Shown piece by piece: positions 62,556 to 64,000 of a stretch of 64,000 nucleotides of DNA. Numbering within the stretch: position 1 is the first letter of the stretch; each line of letters starts with the position of its first letter. Source of the stretch: UBA2705 sp963977105 (lineage in GTDB: Bacteria; Pseudomonadota; Alphaproteobacteria; Micavibrionales; Micavibrionaceae); the NCBI GenBank assembly GCA_963977105.1, contig CAXBNI010000001.1, positions 1,426,001 to 1,490,000 on the forward strand. The letters are read 5' to 3'. The position numbers and the translations under genes are program-made. Under the pieces are notes generated by a model. That model did no database searches, was not told the origin of the DNA, and was given only the letters and a program-made list of their open reading frames with translations.

Positions 62556-63680
62556 ATGAGCAAGTATGTATTGGGCATAGAAAGTAGCTGTGATGACACG
62601 GGCGTTGCGATCATTCGTGATGACGGCCATATCATGGCAAATTTTATCTCATCGCAATTTGACGAACACGAAGAATTTGGCGGCGTTGTCCCCGAAATTG
62701 CTGCGCGTGCGCATCTGGAACATATGGACAGGCTTATCCACGCCGCGATGAAAAAATCCGGCCTAGCCTATGGTGATTTATCCGCGATTGCTGCGACATG
62801 TGGCCCGGGCCTGATTGGCGGCGTCATGGTTGGCATGATGGCCGGCAAGGCGATTGCTGCCGCCCATCAGCTGCCTTTTATCGCCGTCAATCATTTAGAG
62901 GCCCACTTGCTCACTGCGCGTTTGAGCGATGATGCACCGATGCCGTATTTATGTTTGCTGGTTTCCGGTGGTCATTCACAGTTACTTATAGCCGAAGATA
63001 TCGGTACATATAAACGCATTGGCACAACACTGGATGATGCACTTGGCGAAGCTTTTGACAAAACCGCCAAAATGATGGGGCTGCCTTACCCTGGCGGGCC
63101 GCATTTACAAAAATTAGCCGAAGATTATATCGCCCGCTGTACTGATGAAGGCCGCCGCCCAGAGGATATTATAGCGGCATATAATTTGCCCCACCCTTTG
63201 GTGCGCCATCAAAATATGGACTTTTCATTCTCAGGCCTAAAAACCGCAATGCGTAACCATATTGATAAAATTGCAGGACAGGAAATTAACCCCCATCAAG
63301 CGCAAGAGCTTGCCTATTGTTTCCATCAGGCGATCATAGGCGTGCTCAATAACAAAGTTGGCCGCGCGATTGCGTATTACAAAACACAGTATGGCGAAGC
63401 ACTCAAAGCCAACAATATCAAGCCTTCACTTGTGATTGCAGGGGGGGTGGCCGCGAACCGTTTCATCCGCGCTGCATTAGAAGACTTGACGCAGGGGCAT
63501 GAAATGTCCTTAATAGCACCTCCCATCCAACTTTGTTCAGATAACGGCGCGATGATCGCTTGGGCAGGGTGGGAACGTTTCAACCGCGGCATGATTGATG
63601 AACTTGATTTTGCTGCCCGCCCACGCTGGCCTTTGGACCCAACGGCGGAGAAACGGATCGGCGCTGGCGTAAAAGCTTAA
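62556..63680 (+). CDS. tsaD: tRNA N6-threonylcarbamoyladenosine transferase TsaD
   Basis: TsaD transfers the threonylcarbamoyl group to A37 of ANN-decoding tRNAs, with TsaB and TsaE. The 374-residue ASKHA-fold protein starts LGIESSCDDTGVAII and has the iron-binding HLEAH (in VNHLEAHLLTA), CLLVSGGHSQLL, the second His motif and PYPGGPHLQKLA, ending in LCSDNGAMIAWAG. Length is normal. The next gene, gpsA, starts 62 bases later, a common pairing with tsaD. Confidence 0.97.
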   Translation: MSKYVLGIESSCDDTGVAIIRDDGHIMANFISSQFDEHEEFGGVVPEIAARAHLEHMDRLIHAAMKKSGLAYGDLSAIAATCGPGLIGGVMVGMMAGKAIAAAHQLPFIAVNHLEAHLLTARLSDDAPMPYLCLLVSGGHSQLLIAEDIGTYKRIGTTLDDALGEAFDKTAKMMGLPYPGGPHLQKLAEDYIARCTDEGRRPEDIIAAYNLPHPLVRHQNMDFSFSGLKTAMRNHIDKIAGQEINPHQAQELAYCFHQAIIGVLNNKVGRAIAYYKTQYGEALKANNIKPSLVIAGGVAANRFIRAALEDLTQGHEMSLIAPPIQLCSDNGAMIAWAGWERFNRGMIDELDFAARPRWPLDPTAEKRIGAGVKA

Positions 63681-63742
63681 AAAACGCTATAAAGCCGAAA
63701 GAAGATAAATAGAGTGATGTGTAAATTAAAATAGGAAATTCA

Positions 63743-64000
63743 ATGCAAACAGTAGGTATTATAGGTGCAGGCGCATGGGGTACAGCTTTAGCGCAAGTGA
63801 TTCGCGCCGCTGGCCGTGACGTAACATTATGGGCGCGTGAAACAGAGCTTGTTTCATATATGCAAAAAAACCATGAAAACAACCAGTTCTTACCGGGAAT
63901 CAAAATTGATTCAGCGATTAAAGTTAGCGAATCTATTTCAGAAGTCACTAATAGCGATATTTTATTAATCGTGGTCCCTGCGCAGCATTTACGTGCGACA
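63743..64000 (+). CDS. gpsA: Glycerol-3-phosphate dehydrogenase [NAD(P)+], N-terminal part
   Basis: GpsA reduces dihydroxyacetone phosphate to sn-glycerol 3-phosphate for phospholipid synthesis. The first 86 residues reach the window edge and show the NAD(P)-binding Gly-rich loop VGIIGAGAWGTALAQV, LWARETEL and DILLIVVPAQHLR, all typical of GpsA. GGAAA lies before the ATG. The gene is cut by the window end, not truncated biologically. Confidence 0.95.
   Translation, partial: MQTVGIIGAGAWGTALAQVIRAAGRDVTLWARETELVSYMQKNHENNQFLPGIKIDSAIKVSESISEVTNSDILLIVVPAQHLRAT

Noticed and set aside
62457..62630. Long hemC start that would overlap tsaD
   Set aside because: The first 58 residues do not belong to the HemC family and lie on the strand opposite tsaD; the ATG at 62456 has a ribosome site.

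Overview
The window reads as chromosome of a Gram-negative alphaproteobacterium of moderate GC. Evidence: an NDUFA12-type complex I accessory gene next to mlaD and a DUF2155 gene, a hemC-hemD-mitofilin-like-hemY cluster, an aroQ-accB-accC cluster, and a DUF1523 gene. Gene content (full histidine and pyrimidine catabolism, an RTX protein, Dot/Icm-type genes) would fit a free-living or predatory deep-branching lineage, but the species cannot be named from this sequence.

Layout. 0-8.8 kb: a divergent NAD-kinase-like gene, aroQ, accBC, a glycosyltransferase-like gene, two GNAT genes, a YceI/cytochrome b561 pair and a phosphoribosyltransferase. 8.9-19.3 kb: reductive pyrimidine degradation, comprising a beta-alanine transaminase, a semialdehyde dehydrogenase, PreT and PreA, an NCS1 permease, dihydropyrimidinase and beta-ureidopropionase; together these can take uracil or thymine to acyl-CoA. 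19.3-32.1 kb: small unknown genes, lrgAB, tRNA-Thr and tRNA-Gln, an RTX/DUF4114 secreted protein, an AstE/AspA-like protein, the DUF2155-mlaD-NDUFA12 group, ridA, elbB and an alpha/beta hydrolase.

32.1-40.7 kb: an integrated element in the 3' end of tRNA-Arg(CCG). It has a P4-type integrase beside the tRNA, a degenerate copy of the tRNA end at 40.69 kb as probable attR, and repeated GGGGGCA motifs near both ends. Its replication module has a rolling-circle-type Rep, a DUF736 protein and an AlpA-like regulator. Its large cargo gene encodes a 1252-residue STAND-type NTPase with an N-terminal nuclease-like domain; this is the best candidate here for an undescribed (anti-phage) system. A dense cluster of CTATAG palindromes inside rep and a nested inverted repeat upstream of it look like replication or regulatory DNA.

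40.8-47.3 kb: the complete hut pathway (hutU, hutH, hutG, hutI, hutF), using the formimidoylglutamate deiminase branch. 47.4-53 kb: acetoacetyl-CoA synthetase, a DsbD/ScsB-like membrane protein and a periplasmic redoxin. 53.1-57.4 kb: a dotM/icmP homologue, an unknown membrane protein and a dotL/icmO coupling ATPase with an unusual low-complexity tail, as an isolated piece of a type IVB secretion coupling complex. 57.5-64 kb: hemY, a mitofilin-like gene with an N-terminal helix-turn-helix, hemD, hemC, then divergent tsaD and the start of gpsA.
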